Below, in pieces: positions 39,387 through 39,663 of a DNA stretch of 39,663 nucleotides. Under the pieces are notes generated by a model. That model ran no database searches. It saw nothing but the letters and a program-made list of their open reading frames with translations, and was not told where the DNA came from. Source of the DNA: Hafnia alvei (GTDB lineage Bacteria > Pseudomonadota > Gammaproteobacteria > Enterobacterales > Enterobacteriaceae); assembly GCF_900095695.1 (NCBI RefSeq), contig NZ_FMIQ01000030.1, forward strand, positions 1 to 39,663. Direction: 5' to 3'. The number at the start of each line of letters is the position of its first letter. Position 1 is the first letter of the stretch. The translations under genes were made by a program, and so were the position numbers.

Positions 39387-39484
39387 GTTTTATAAAAAGC
39401 TTTTTATTAAGCTTTGTGTGCAAGAGCTGCGGTGGTATTGAGGTAGTATGTAGTACAATACGATACCGCGTTAGAAGAATTGAT

Positions 39485-39561
39485 GGTGGCTATAGCTCAG
39501 TTGGTAGAGCCCTGGATTGTGATTCCAGTTGTCGTGGGTTCGAGTCCCATTAGCCACCCCA
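39485..39561 (+). tRNA. hisR: tRNA-His (GTG)
   Basis: A 77-nt tRNA with the extra 5' G characteristic of tRNA-His (GGTGGCTA / TAGCCACC), encoded CCA, and anticodon GTG at 39519-39521. Confidence 0.97.
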
Positions 39562-39576
39562 GATTTAAGTGGCATT

Positions 39577-39663
39577 GCGAAGGTGGCGGAATTGGTAGAC
39601 GCGCTAGCTTCAGGTGTTAGTGTTCTTACGGACGTGAGGGTTCAAGTCCCTCTCTTCGCACCA
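39577..39663 (+). tRNA. leuT: tRNA-Leu (CAG)
   Basis: An 87-nt class II tRNA with long variable arm, acceptor stem GCGAAGG / TCTTCGC, encoded CCA at the last bases of the window, and anticodon CAG at 39611-39613. In E. coli a tRNA-Pro (proM) follows, outside this window. Confidence 0.96.

Overview
The window is chromosomal DNA from a member of the Enterobacterales. Its gene order is largely that of the Escherichia coli rrnC - ilv - rho - wec - argX region, but with moderate protein divergence and several accessory genes. The moderate base composition and the overall gene set suggest Hafnia or Obesumbacterium (Hafniaceae). That genus assignment is inference; the order-level assignment is secure from near-identical TrxA, Rho, WecE, PpiC and IlvL.

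Layout. 1-330: distal rRNA-operon tRNAs (Asp, Trp) and a terminator. 463-3312: hdfR (broken by a one-base frameshift) divergent from maoP, then yifB/comM on the minus strand. 3325-4879: an operator-rich intergenic stretch and an MFS transporter not present here in E. coli. 4944-11758: the complete isoleucine/valine operon with promoter, ilvL leader peptide, attenuator, ilvX, intact ilvG, ilvM, ilvE, ilvD and ilvA. 11780-14404: the divergent ilvY/ilvC pair with candidate IlvY operator, then a bidirectional terminator. 14421-14702: ppiC. 14750-16871: an accessory unit of a fold-type II PLP deaminase, a RidA-like enamine deaminase and a divergent YheO-type regulator. 16950-18974: rep. 19215-21632: an AT-rich accessory cluster of metal amidohydrolase, MarC-like membrane protein and MarR regulator. 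21730-24519: gppA and rhlB on the minus strand. 24688-26770: trxA and rho with a long leader containing a small-ORF chain. 27002-39053: the enterobacterial common antigen (ECA) cluster wecA-wzzE-wecB-wecC-rffG-wecD-wecE-wzxE-wecF-wzyE-wecG, lacking the usual rffH. 39260-39663: a tRNA operon promoter and tRNA-Arg(CCG), tRNA-His(GTG), tRNA-Leu(CAG).

How it fits together. The ilv genes convert threonine and pyruvate to isoleucine and valine under attenuation control by Leu/Val/Ile codons in ilvL; IlvY activates ilvC. The wec block makes UDP-ManNAcA and TDP-Fuc4NAc, builds the ECA trisaccharide on undecaprenyl phosphate, flips it and polymerises it. Genes in the block overlap by 1-4 nt at most junctions, implying translational coupling. 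The three accessory insertions (MFS; deaminase/RidA/regulator; amidohydrolase/MarC/MarR) are the least explained parts. I saw no CRISPR array, prophage, IS element or clearly new defence-type system; most of the window is core genome.
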